Source: Phyllobacterium chamaecytisi
GTDB lineage: Bacteria > Pseudomonadota > Alphaproteobacteria > Rhizobiales > Rhizobiaceae
Assembly: GCF_020164455.1 (NCBI RefSeq)
Contig: NZ_JAIQWW010000002.1
Coordinates: forward strand, 124,001-188,000
Direction: 5' to 3'
Length of the DNA stretch: 64,000 nt
Shown one piece after another: positions 37,062 to 45,651 of the stretch. Each line of letters opens with the position of its first letter. Positions within the stretch are counted from its first letter, which is position 1. The notes beneath the pieces were generated by a model. That model did no database searches. It saw only the letters and a program-made list of their open reading frames with translations, and was not told where the DNA came from. The position numbers were made by a program, and so were the translations under genes.

Positions 37062-37962
37062 GGGCGGCTCCTGCGATGGGCGTGGCGTTCGCCTTTGTCC
37101 TGTCCGCAGCCGTCGCCCCACGATCGCCGCGATTGTAATAGCGTTCGATGGCGCTCTGTCCGACGTTAAGGATCGACGTGATGAACAGATACCAAAGCAC
37201 GGCGACCAGCAGCATCGGGATGATCTCGAACGTCCTGTTATAGATCGACTGGACCGAGTAGAGGAGATCGGCCATGGCGATGACGCTGACAAGCGAGGTC
37301 GCCTTGATCATGCTGATAAGCTGGTTGCCGGTCGGCGGCACGATGGACTTCATCGCTTGCGGAATGATGATGCGCCACAAGGCGCGCGCCCTGTTCATGC
37401 CGAAGGCTTCCGCCGTCTCGGCCTGACCCTTATCCACCGAGAGCAAGCCGCCGCGAATGATCTCCGCCATATAAGCCGCTTCGTTCAGGGCCAGCCCGAC
37501 AATGGCTGCGGTCAACGGCGTAATGAGGTCGTTCGTATCCCAGCTCGCGATTCCGATGGAAATGCGTGGAAACAGCGTCGACATGTTGTACCAGAAGATA
37601 AGCTGCACGAGCAGCGGTGTTCCGCGGAAGAACCAGATGAACAGGTTGGCCAGGGATGACGCCAGCCTGTCGTTCGACATACGTGCAATAGCGAGAATGA
37701 GTCCGAGCACCACGCCGATGATCATTGCGACGACCGTCAGGCCGAGTGTCACCCACAGGCCCTGCATGACCGTCGGGTCGAAGAGATATTGGGCAACGAC
37801 CGGCCAGCCGAAATTCGGATTGATCGCTACGATGTAGGCGAAGCCAAAAGCGACGGCCAGGGTGAATATCCAAAGGGCAAGGCGTGTGATGGGGAACGGC
37901 ACATGCGCGAGTTTGACGTCGCGCAGCCTGTCATCGGGTTGGATCGACGCGGAACCGGACAT
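37048..37962 (-). CDS. polar amino-acid ABC transporter permease
   Basis: 304-aa inner-membrane permease of the HisM/GlnP type. It has an N-terminal extension with one additional helix (about residues 25-45), then the conserved permease core: [19 protein letters not shown] near 72, [17 protein letters not shown] near 117, and the EAA-like [22 protein letters not shown] region near 190. No second permease is present, so it is expected to act as a homodimer, as is common in this group. GAGG precedes the ATG and 6 bases separate it from the binding protein. Confidence 0.9.
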
Positions 37963-37968
37963 CGTCCT

Positions 37969-38841
37969 CTACTGCCCCTGATTGATGCCGGGAGTGTCGA
38001 TCAAATTTCTGTCGAGGCCCCACTTCTTCATGATCTGGGCGTAGGTGCCGTTCTTGATCAGGATCTTGAATGAGTCGAGCAGCACGCCGCCCAGTGGCGA
38101 GGCCTTCTTCACCACGGCTCCCTGATATATGTCTTTGAACCCGTTGGCCTGGCCTACGGCGGCCAGCTCGAGCTGGCCGTTGGCTTGCTGAACGAAATAG
38201 GTCAAGGGAGCCTGTGAAGAGAAGAACCCGTCGGAGCGTTTCGACCGAACGGCCAGGATCGAGCTCGGCTGGTCGGTGAAGGACTGAACCTCCACCGCCG
38301 GATTACCCGCCGCCACGCATTTTCCCGATTGTTCCTTGATGACCTTTTCCGCCGAGCCGCCGGCCATCACTGCGATGCGCTTGCCGCAAGACGCATCGAG
38401 CGACGTGATGCCCTTCGGATTGCCCTTCTCCACGGCGAAGACGACGTATTCGCGCGCCCAGTCGATGAAGTCATTGGCCTTCTGGCGGTCGGGATAGTCG
38501 CCCACCGGGCCCATGGCGAACTGGTAGCGGCCGGAATTGATGCCGCTGAGCAGGGCCGGAAGGCCGGCCACGGATGCATGATCGATGGTGATCCCGAGCA
38601 ATTCGCCGATGGCGATCGAGATATCGTTGGTCGCGCCGGTAAGTTCGGTTCCCGTGACGATTTCATAGGGAGGGAAGGAGCCGTTATTGACGGCGACCAT
38701 CTTGCCCGCGTCGCGGATGTCCTGTGGCAGGCGCGCGCGCAACTCTTCATTTTGAGTTTGTTTCTGAATGTCCTGAGCCCATGCAGCGGTTGCGGCCAGA
38801 GCCGCCACCAGTGAGGTGAGAATGCGGATCGATTTCTTCAC
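37969..38841 (-). CDS. family 3 amino-acid substrate-binding protein
   Basis: 290-aa periplasmic protein with a signal peptide (KKSIRILTSLVAALAATAAWA, cleaved near residue 22). The SBP-bac-3 domain follows, with PPYEIVTG, GATNDISIAIGELLGI and the hinge and C-lobe region KRIAVMAGGSAEKVI. A GTG start is used, supported by GAGGAG 6 bases upstream. Two cysteines (SLDASCGKR and QSGKCVAAG) may form a disulfide. The ligand is probably an amino acid derivative such as an acylated amino acid, judged only from the co-operonic M20 hydrolase. Confidence 0.88.
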   Translation of the reverse strand: MKKSIRILTSLVAALAATAAWAQDIQKQTQNEELRARLPQDIRDAGKMVAVNNGSFPPYEIVTGTELTGATNDISIAIGELLGITIDHASVAGLPALLSGINSGRYQFAMGPVGDYPDRQKANDFIDWAREYVVFAVEKGNPKGITSLDASCGKRIAVMAGGSAEKVIKEQSGKCVAAGNPAVEVQSFTDQPSSILAVRSKRSDGFFSSQAPLTYFVQQANGQLELAAVGQANGFKDIYQGAVVKKASPLGGVLLDSFKILIKNGTYAQIMKKWGLDRNLIDTPGINQGQ

Positions 38842-38865
38842 GGTACACTCCTCTGTAAAATTGTT

Positions 38866-39840
38866 TCAGGCGGCGCCTGCGCGGCGCGTAGATTCGAACG
38901 GAAAAAGCGAATGAGGCGTGAGCTCGGACTGCAGGATACCCTGTTCACGCAATTCGGTAACGAAATCCTCGATCATCCCGAAATTCGCGTCCAGTCCGCT
39001 TTCGTTCCACGTCGGCGGCAAGTCCCGCGCCGAGCGCAGCAGTTCGTCGAACATCCACGGCGTCGTCTCGGCATATTTGCGTCGCTTCGAGGTCCAGACT
39101 CGCTGACTTTCGTCGACAAGGCGGGTTAATTCGTCGGCTAGCCATGGATGATCATGGACCAGCTTTGTCTTGATCGCAATTATGTGCATGCCGGGCACAT
39201 ATCCAACTTCGTCGAAATAGGCTTTTTCGGCGGCTGCAAAGTCCGGCAACAATTGGCGAAGCCCCGCTCCGTTCTCGAAATAGCCGTCAGGCATGAAGGG
39301 AGTGAAGATCGCATCGAGCTCGCCCTTCGCCAACAGTTCCAGCATGGGACGTTCACCGGGAGCCGCCTCGATCCTGCCGGGCTGGCCAAAGCCGTCGAGC
39401 CGATCGACGATGGGGTGGTTGGCCGTCAGGCGACCGGCGAACCAGAATGCATCTTCGATACCGACGCCTTCCCTGCGCAGGGCAGCCCGCGTCCAGGTAT
39501 TGCCGGAGTCGCGCCAGCCGGTAACGCCGATCCGCTTCCCGGCAAGATCGGACAACCGGGTCATAGGGCTCGCTTCGGTGGTGATAATGCACCTGTGGCG
39601 GAAGCCGCGCATGATAAAGCAAGGAATGCCGACGATGGTTTCCGCGCCCTCGGCCATGGCGGAGGTGTAGCGGCTGAAGGAAACTTCCGCGGCGTCATAG
39701 ATCTCGCTCGAAGCAAGATCGGGGATCAATGTTCCGACGCGATCCACCTGCAGTTCGATCCGATCCGACGGGACGTCGCCGAAAATCAGTGGAGTCAGAT
39801 AGTCCCAATCGCGGGTGGCAATTTTGATGGGAACGCGCAT
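38866..39840 (-). CDS. 4,5-dihydroxyphthalate decarboxylase-like / NMT1-like binding-fold protein
   Basis: 324-aa cytoplasmic protein with a periplasmic-binding-protein fold and no signal peptide. It resembles 4,5-dihydroxyphthalate decarboxylase family members: IATRDWDYLTPLIFGDV at the N-terminus, DAAEVSFSRYTSAMAEG near residue 50, IPCFIMRGFRHRCI near 74, DLAGKRIGVTGWRDSGNTW near 101, and a C-terminal PPTWNESGLDANFGM. Related sequences are often annotated as ABC substrate-binding proteins. GAGGAAATCC supports the Met at 39840. It is first in the operon with the amino-acid importer and M20 hydrolase, so it could be a decarboxylase for the imported compound. Which of the two is unresolved. Confidence 0.7.
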   Translation of the reverse strand: MRVPIKIATRDWDYLTPLIFGDVPSDRIELQVDRVGTLIPDLASSEIYDAAEVSFSRYTSAMAEGAETIVGIPCFIMRGFRHRCIITTEASPMTRLSDLAGKRIGVTGWRDSGNTWTRAALRREGVGIEDAFWFAGRLTANHPIVDRLDGFGQPGRIEAAPGERPMLELLAKGELDAIFTPFMPDGYFENGAGLRQLLPDFAAAEKAYFDEVGYVPGMHIIAIKTKLVHDHPWLADELTRLVDESQRVWTSKRRKYAETTPWMFDELLRSARDLPPTWNESGLDANFGMIEDFVTELREQGILQSELTPHSLFPFESTRRAGAA

Positions 39841-39877
39841 GGATTTCCTCATACCGGCGGTTTGACTAGACCTCCGT

Positions 39878-39925
39878 AAATGTTTATGTTGATGCAATCA
39901 AATGTTATTATGACATTAAACATTT
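39878..39925. promoter_or_regulatory. candidate MocR operator array
   Basis: Three copies of an AAATGTT half-site lie between the divergent genes: AAATGTTT at 39878, AAATGTTA at 39900 (direct repeat, 22 bp apart) and AAACATTT at 39918 (inverted). MocR regulators are known to bind mixtures of direct and inverted half-sites about two helical turns apart. The last copy ends 9 bases before the MocR start, which would suit autorepression. Confidence 0.55.
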
Positions 39926-39934
39926 AAAGTTCAG

Positions 39935-41272
39935 ATGATGACGGATCAATTCGACGCCCAATGGTTTGCTCATCGTCTTGGCGATCGCACCTCGCGTGGC
40001 ATTGCGCTTGAAACCGGCGCGATGATCCGCTCGGGATCGCTGCCGGTCGGAACCAAACTGCCGTCCGTCCGCGATCTCGCCTTCACGCTGGGTATAAGTC
40101 CGGCGACGGTATCCATCGCCTGGGCCGATCTGCGCCGCCATAAGATCATTGGGGGGAGAGGTAGGAACGGCGCCTGGGTGATGGGCGACCGATTTGCGCC
40201 TCGTCCGACGCGCCTCGTGAACATAGGCAACTACGTGCCGGACACCCTGGAACTCGCGACGGCGTCGCCGGATAGGTCTTTGCTTCCGCCCCTGGAAGCT
40301 GCTCTGGTGCATGGAGCGAAGGCCGAAGCGCTCAACAGCTACGAAAGGGTTCGCATTCTGCCCGAATTGGAAGACGCGGTTCGTCCATCCTGGCCATATG
40401 ATCCGGGTGCATTCCTGGCAACCAATGGAGGGTATAACGCCGTATACACCTTGCTCCATGCACTGGTGCCTGCAGGTTCGCCAGTTGCAATAGAAGACCC
40501 GACGGCAATGCGGCTTCTGGATATTCTGGAGGATCTCGACGTCCCGATCATCCCGGTTGCATGCGACGTGCACGGACCACTTCCGGACGCGCTCAGGGAA
40601 GCGTTGAAAGAAAAACCCGTGGCGTTTCTTTTCCAGCCCAGGGTGCATTCCGTCACCGGCTCCTCCATGACGGCGGAAAGGCTTGAAGCGCTGGGCGACG
40701 TGCTCAAGGAGTCCGAAACGCTCATCATAGAAGACGATGGTGTCGGCGATATTTCAGAGGGGGCCCGGCAGTCACTGGGTCGGCGTTTTCCGGACCGCGT
40801 CATCCATATCCTTTCCCATTCGAAAACCCTCGGGCCCGATCTGAGGCTGGCCGTGTTGTCGAGTTCAGCGCGTATCGTCGAACAGATTCAATCGTATCGA
40901 AGCTTCAGCGCAGGCTGGACGAGCAGGATTTTGCAGGCTGCAGCATCCTGGCTTCTTCAGGACCCCTCGACGGATGAAATTATCCGTCGGGCCAGGACGA
41001 TATATCGGGAGCGCCGGCAAGCATTTGCCTCGGAATTGCTCCGGCGTGACATAAGAATTGATACCGGAGACGGGTTGAGCGTGCTCGTCCCGGTCATGTC
41101 GGAGAACTTTGCGCTGATAACCCTGGCGTCCCGCGGCATCGCCGTTCATCCAGGCTCAAAATTCTCCATGAAGCCGATCAATTTCATACGCGTCGCCACC
41201 AGTGTTCTTCAATTGCCCGACGTCGAAAGGGTCGCCGCTGCGATCGAGGTCGCGGCCGCTGTACCCAGATGA
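39935..41272 (+). CDS. MocR-type GntR/aminotransferase regulator
   Basis: 445-aa fusion of a GntR winged helix (about residues 10-80: MIRSGSLPVGTKLPSVRDLAFTLG, SPATVSIAWADL) to a fold-type I aminotransferase-like domain (about 110-440). The PLP-binding Lys lies in HILSHSKTLGPDLRLAV near residue 295, and the substrate-phosphate region includes FLFQPRVHSVTGSSM. Such proteins use PLP as effector or sense a PLP adduct with an amino compound. It is divergent from the amidohydrolase/amino-acid importer operon, which it probably controls. The Met start at 39935 lacks a strong ribosome site. Confidence 0.9.
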   Translation: MMTDQFDAQWFAHRLGDRTSRGIALETGAMIRSGSLPVGTKLPSVRDLAFTLGISPATVSIAWADLRRHKIIGGRGRNGAWVMGDRFAPRPTRLVNIGNYVPDTLELATASPDRSLLPPLEAALVHGAKAEALNSYERVRILPELEDAVRPSWPYDPGAFLATNGGYNAVYTLLHALVPAGSPVAIEDPTAMRLLDILEDLDVPIIPVACDVHGPLPDALREALKEKPVAFLFQPRVHSVTGSSMTAERLEALGDVLKESETLIIEDDGVGDISEGARQSLGRRFPDRVIHILSHSKTLGPDLRLAVLSSSARIVEQIQSYRSFSAGWTSRILQAAASWLLQDPSTDEIIRRARTIYRERRQAFASELLRRDIRIDTGDGLSVLVPVMSENFALITLASRGIAVHPGSKFSMKPINFIRVATSVLQLPDVERVAAAIEVAAAVPR

Positions 41273-41299
41273 GAGCATCCGGGGCGCTTTGCTTCATGC

Positions 41300-41324
41300 A
41301 AAAACGGCCTGAGAGATCAGGCCG
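41300..41324 (-). terminator. intrinsic terminator of the porin gene
   Basis: On the minus strand, CGGCCTGA pairs with TCAGGCCG around a four-base loop and is followed by five T residues, 35 bases after the porin stop. The stem may also end MocR transcription from the other side, where CTTT follows it. Confidence 0.8.
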
Positions 41325-41358
41325 CTTTCATGTCTTCAAAATGGGCGCCTGTGAGGGT

Positions 41359-42474
41359 TCAGAAATTCCTCTGGAAGCGGATGGTGCCGCCGAAAGCATC
41401 GTCATCGCCGCCATTGGCAACCGAGAACGCCTCGCGAGCGCCATCGAATTTGGTGTAGTTGAGCTCCGGTGTGATTACGAACCCGGGAACCAGTTCGTAT
41501 TCGACGTTGAGTGCAAAGGCGTAGGTGCCTTCGTCTTCCCATGCCGCCTGGCCATTGAGAGTTGCCTTTTCGGCGACCTTTGCGGTGAAGCCACCCCACG
41601 CAGCCCAATCGCCCTCCCATGTGCCAAACCAGTTGCGGTTGAATTGATCGACATCGCCTGTCGCAGGATCGAAGTCATTGTCATAGCCGGATTGATAGCC
41701 GCCCATGATGAAGACCGAGAATTTGTCGTTGATCGTAACGTCCAGCCGGAGCTTGCCGGCAAATTCCTCGACATTGGAGTCGTAGCCGACGACACCGGAA
41801 ACGCCGCCCCAATCCTTCTCGAGTTTCGCACCGGCGAGAACGTGAGGCATATAGTCCTCGATGACATATTGTCCGCCGAGACCGGTAACATCATCCTGGC
41901 CTTGTTCAGCGCCGATCATGGCCGAGAAGCCATTGCCGCCTGTAAAGGTATAGCTGACCTGATTGCTCTGGCCTGACTGATAGTTGATCACATCGTCGTT
42001 GAGGACATTGCCGGCGTAGCCGACGAATGATCCGAAAAGTTCATCGGCTGTACCAATGCGGAAGCCGCCGAGTTCGATCCAGGCTTGCGGGAGTGTACCG
42101 CCGGTGGAGACGCCATTCTCATACTCAAGGCGGGTCTCGGCATAGGAGCGTAATGTGCCCAGTTCGGTTTCGGAGCGGGCGTCGAAGCGAACCTCTGCAC
42201 GGGTGAGTTTGTACCAGGTCTCGTTGCCCTTGGCGCCGACATTGGTTCCATCATAGGGGTTGTCGCCGGCTGCAGCATCGTAACGCACATAGCCGTCGAT
42301 CTTCAGGCAGGTCTCAGTTCCCGGTATATAGAAGAAGCCGGTGCCGTATGCATCGCAAACACGCACATATTCGACGGGCTCCGGTTCAGCAACAACAACT
42401 GCATCTGCAGCTCGTGCGCCTGAAGCTACAACCAGAGTTGCAATCGATCCGAGTAAAAAGCTTCTGATATTCAT
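41359..42474 (-). CDS. Omp2/RopA-type outer-membrane porin
   Basis: 371-aa trimeric-type general porin of Hyphomicrobiales. Signal peptide at residues 1-23 (IATLVVASGARA), then the family hallmark near residues 35-65: YVRVCDAYGTGFFYIPG and ETCLKIDGYVRYD, with two cysteines that form the N-terminal disulfide. The remainder is a beta-barrel with a C-terminal aromatic residue (GTIRFQRNF), needed for assembly. Its strong AGGGG ribosome site, low-GC upstream region and good terminator suit a highly expressed gene. It is monocistronic. Close in length and motifs to Brucella Omp2b, which is the main support for the taxonomic placement. Confidence 0.93.
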   Translation of the reverse strand: MNIRSFLLGSIATLVVASGARAADAVVVAEPEPVEYVRVCDAYGTGFFYIPGTETCLKIDGYVRYDAAAGDNPYDGTNVGAKGNETWYKLTRAEVRFDARSETELGTLRSYAETRLEYENGVSTGGTLPQAWIELGGFRIGTADELFGSFVGYAGNVLNDDVINYQSGQSNQVSYTFTGGNGFSAMIGAEQGQDDVTGLGGQYVIEDYMPHVLAGAKLEKDWGGVSGVVGYDSNVEEFAGKLRLDVTINDKFSVFIMGGYQSGYDNDFDPATGDVDQFNRNWFGTWEGDWAAWGGFTAKVAEKATLNGQAAWEDEGTYAFALNVEYELVPGFVITPELNYTKFDGAREAFSVANGGDDDAFGGTIRFQRNF

Positions 42475-42598
42475 CGTTGTTCCCCTCATGTTTGTTATCA
42501 ATCTAGGCAAAATTTAGTTGAACCGTCAAAGAAAATGTTTGATATAGCGGTAGTTGCATGCGGGTTATTTAATATGTGTTGCCATTTTACCATTTAAA

Positions 42599-42844
42599 CT
42601 ACTTATCAATTCGCTCCAACCGTGCCAACCAGTCGCTTCCGATAGAATGAGATCTCAGGATCGCAAGAGGATCTTCCCAATCGAGACGCGAACAGATGCG
42701 ATAGATCTCCAATGTCTCCGCATCCATTTCGCCCCGCCGATTGAAGTACATGGCGGCGGCATAACGGGCGCGGCCTGACCACTCCTGCCCTAGCGGCGTG
42801 TTGATCAAGGCCCACTGTTCTCGCTCTACTTCGTCCGCAGACAT
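42599..42844 (-). CDS. 81-aa conserved-looking accessory protein of the methylated-amine locus
   Basis: Small acidic cytoplasmic protein of unknown function (81 aa), starting 1 base after the GcvT-like gene stops, so translation is coupled. It has no signal or membrane segment. Features: EWSGRARYAAAMYFNRRGEM near residue 20, EIYRICSRLDWEDPLAIL near 46, and a basic C-terminus. I do not recognise the family. As last gene of the operon with a THF-dependent demethylase and two flavoproteins, it may be a small subunit, but this is inference. Confidence 0.7.
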   Translation of the reverse strand: MSADEVEREQWALINTPLGQEWSGRARYAAAMYFNRRGEMDAETLEIYRICSRLDWEDPLAILRSHSIGSDWLARLERIDK

Positions 42845-42845
42845 G

Positions 42846-44093
42846 TCAGAAATCCCCAGGTGGGTTCGCAGTGCGTCGATCGAGCTTGATGAAGGGCCTC
42901 GGCACCACCTTGGCCCGCTTCATCAGTTTCTGATAACGCAACTCGCGCATGGCATAGATCTCGACCCACAGATCGCCGGTTATGGTGTCGCCGTAGGGCC
43001 GCTCCAGGCTGGCTAGCGCAATGTTGCGCTTGGCCATCGGCGACCATATCGCCGCGCTGACCAGTCCTATCTCGCGCTTGCCCTGATGGTACACAATGGC
43101 GTGTTCGGCAGGGATATTCCCCTCGATTTCAAGCCCCACAAGGACGTGCTGGAGGCCGCCACTAGCTCGAGCCTGCTGGATGGCACGCCGCCCGTTGAAG
43201 TGGGGCTTTTCCATATCGATCATGAATCCGAGGCCAATCTCATCCGGCATTCGCACCCGGTCCGCGCGGATGGCGTGCTCGGCGGTTATGAAATCCGAGT
43301 TGGCGACGATCAACCCTGCTTCGAGCCGCGCCCGGTTGAGTGCGGCATAGCCTATCGCGCGCAAGCCACGGGGTTCTCCTGCTTGCCACAACCTATCCCA
43401 AAGACTGAGAGCCATTTTCTGGTCTACGAACAGTTCATAGCCAAGATCGCCGGTAAAACCAGTTCGCGAGATCGTGACATTTTCGCCGTCGTGCTCAAAT
43501 TCAGCAAGGTCGAATATTTTCAGCGCGTCGACGCCGTTGAAGCCCGCGTCGCGCAGGACCGCAAATGACGCGGGGCCCTGCAGAGCCAAGCCCGCGACAG
43601 ACTTGGTCTCCTCGATAATGCTAACGTCAAACCCGATGCCGCTATCGAGCAGCCAGGGTAAATGCCGTTCCTGGCTGCAAAGACGAAACCGATCACTCGT
43701 CAGGCGGAAAAGCGTTCCGTCATCGAGCACGTGGCCCTCATCGTTGCACCAGGCCGTATAGTGAACTCTGCCGGGCTTCAACTTCCTGACATCGCGAAGG
43801 GTAACCCGGTTCAGGAATGCTTCGGCATCCGGTCCTTCAATGCGATATTTCACCATTGGCGAAATATCGAACAGCGCGGCCTGGCTGCGAATGGCGAAAT
43901 ACTCGAGTTCTTCGTCCCAAAGCGATAGAGGAGCCTTGTAGCCTGCCCAGTCGTACCACTCCTCCGTTCGCATCAATGCCTCGATGCGCGGCTGAAACGG
44001 CGAGGCGATGCGAGGCGTGCGGAAATGATCCTGTGAGGCGGCTCTCGCCATCAGCAGCTTTTTTGGGTCGCTGTGCTTCATGACGTTATCCAT
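42846..44093 (-). CDS. GcvT-like aminomethyltransferase / THF-dependent demethylase
   Basis: 415-aa protein of the glycine-cleavage T-protein family, which moves a methyl or methylene group from an amine (or, in relatives such as LigM and DmdA, an O- or S-methyl) to tetrahydrofolate. Landmarks: YDWAGYKAPLSLWDEELEYFA near residue 46, SQAALFDISPMVKYRI near 70, DDGTLFRLT near 124, RTGFTGDLGYELFV near 208, and RLEAGLIV near 255. No H-, P- or L-protein genes are nearby, so glycine cleavage is unlikely. It overlaps the flavoprotein gene by 8 bases. The exact start is uncertain: ATG at 44093 or 44081. Confidence 0.85.
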   Translation of the reverse strand: MDNVMKHSDPKKLLMARAASQDHFRTPRIASPFQPRIEALMRTEEWYDWAGYKAPLSLWDEELEYFAIRSQAALFDISPMVKYRIEGPDAEAFLNRVTLRDVRKLKPGRVHYTAWCNDEGHVLDDGTLFRLTSDRFRLCSQERHLPWLLDSGIGFDVSIIEETKSVAGLALQGPASFAVLRDAGFNGVDALKIFDLAEFEHDGENVTISRTGFTGDLGYELFVDQKMALSLWDRLWQAGEPRGLRAIGYAALNRARLEAGLIVANSDFITAEHAIRADRVRMPDEIGLGFMIDMEKPHFNGRRAIQQARASGGLQHVLVGLEIEGNIPAEHAIVYHQGKREIGLVSAAIWSPMAKRNIALASLERPYGDTITGDLWVEIYAMRELRYQKLMKRAKVVPRPFIKLDRRTANPPGDF

Positions 44094-45651
44094 TCCTCGC
44101 AATGATGCGTCGCGCCGCGTTCAATCCCGGGACGCCGGATACACCGCCGCCCGGATTGGAGCCGGAACTTGCAAGATAAAGTCCGTCAATAGGCGTGTCA
44201 TAGCCTTCAGCGCCGAAAACGGGACGGGACATCAACATCTGATCAGCCTGCAGTTCTCCGTGGTGCCAATGTCCACCCGGCATGCGGTAACGCTGTTCAA
44301 TATCCAGCGGCGTGAGGAGTTCGGCGTGGAGGATCGATTTGCCGATTCCTGGGGCATATGCCTCCAGCTGTGCAAGAATTGCCTTCAGGAACTTCGGTTT
44401 GCCCGCGGTCCAACCCTCCTTCAACACATAGGGAGCATACTGAACGATGGCGGAGAGGGTGCACGTCCCGTCGGGCGCCAGCGATGGGTCGAGCAAGCTT
44501 GGCAAGGTTATCTCCATGGCGGGCTCGGGCGAGAATTCTCCGTATTTGGAGGGATTGAATGCGCGCTCCACGTGATTGACGGAAGGCGCGATAACCAGCC
44601 GTCCATTCAACTCGGGTGCGCGCAGGCCTGAAAATTGCGGAATTCTGTCCAAGGCCAGATGCAGTTTCGCGGCATCGCCATTGACGCGGATATTATTGAT
44701 CCTTCGGACAAATCCTGTATCGATCTCGCGGGTCCCAACAAGATTGAGAAACGTCGTGCGAGGACTAATGGCGGATACAACCGTTTTCGCCCGGATTTCC
44801 TCACCGCTCTCCAGCAAGGCACCGACAGCCCGGCCATTCTCGATGATGATCCTGGCGACGGGAACATTCGAGCGGATGGCCACGCCAGCCTGCTCTGCGG
44901 CCAGTTCGATTGCCTTGACCACGGCGCCGGTACCGCCGACGGGATGCATCTGCGCGCCGGGCTTGCCACCAATTTCGCCCGCAAGCCGGTAATAGAGCCC
45001 GAGCAGGGAGGTCGGGGAGCGCGGTCCAAGATGGCTGCCAAGCGTGGCATCGAAAGCAAGAAGACCTTTCAACCGATCGTCTTCGAGATGTTCGTCCAGC
45101 ACATCGGCGACGTTCATCAGCAGCATGCGCAGAAAATCGCGCATGTCCTCCTTGCCGAGCCGGCGCAGGGAGATGCCGGTCATGGCCAGCGCCGACGTTT
45201 CTGCAAAGGACATGCCGCCCAAATCGGGAGGTCTGCGCGCGAGCAGGGGCTTCAGGATCCCGGCATAGCGGAAGAGCTGACTGCGCAGTCCGCTCCACGC
45301 CTCCTGTTCCGGCTTTGACGCGCCGACGAGAGTTTCACCATAAGCGCCGATCAGGGTAAGTGGTGCACCTTTTGCTGAAAGCACGGTGGTCGGCATCAAA
45401 GGGGACGTGTCCAGTTTCAGGCCGTGCTTCTGCAACTCCAGAGACTTGATTACCTCAGGATGCAACCTGTTAATCAGGTGGGCTACTGAAGACGTCCGAA
45501 AACCTGGTGCGAATTCCTCGGTGCGCGCAGCACCGCCGGTTTCACGCTCTGCTTCAAGTACGAGGACTTTTCTGCCGGTTTTCCCGAGGGTAGCGGCAGC
45601 AACGAGGCCGTTATGGCCGCCACCTATGACGATCGCATCAAATGACGTCAT
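44086..45651 (-). CDS. phytoene-desaturase-like FAD oxidoreductase (A)
   Basis: 521-aa flavoprotein. The N-terminal Rossmann motif IGGGHNGLVAAATLGKTG (residues 6-23) is followed by VLVLEAERETGGAARTEEF. A mid-protein HPVGGTGAVVKAIELAAEQ near 245 binds FAD, and the C-terminus has DGLYLASSGSNPGGGVSGV typical of CrtI-like amine and carotenoid oxidoreductases. There are no carotenoid genes here. It overlaps its upstream paralog by 14 bases and the GcvT-like gene by 8, so one transcript makes all three. I infer that it oxidises an N-methyl or amine intermediate. Confidence 0.85.
   Translation of the reverse strand: MTSFDAIVIGGGHNGLVAAATLGKTGRKVLVLEAERETGGAARTEEFAPGFRTSSVAHLINRLHPEVIKSLELQKHGLKLDTSPLMPTTVLSAKGAPLTLIGAYGETLVGASKPEQEAWSGLRSQLFRYAGILKPLLARRPPDLGGMSFAETSALAMTGISLRRLGKEDMRDFLRMLLMNVADVLDEHLEDDRLKGLLAFDATLGSHLGPRSPTSLLGLYYRLAGEIGGKPGAQMHPVGGTGAVVKAIELAAEQAGVAIRSNVPVARIIIENGRAVGALLESGEEIRAKTVVSAISPRTTFLNLVGTREIDTGFVRRINNIRVNGDAAKLHLALDRIPQFSGLRAPELNGRLVIAPSVNHVERAFNPSKYGEFSPEPAMEITLPSLLDPSLAPDGTCTLSAIVQYAPYVLKEGWTAGKPKFLKAILAQLEAYAPGIGKSILHAELLTPLDIEQRYRMPGGHWHHGELQADQMLMSRPVFGAEGYDTPIDGLYLASSGSNPGGGVSGVPGLNAARRIIARNG

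Noticed and set aside
42846-44093. Glycine-cleavage system T protein in its usual role
   Set aside because: No gcvH, gcvP or glycine riboswitch nearby; context is methylated-amine catabolism.
44635-45318. Long plus-strand open frame opposite the flavoprotein A gene
   Set aside because: Shadow of a GC-rich coding strand; no similarity, and it lies wholly antisense to a secure gene.
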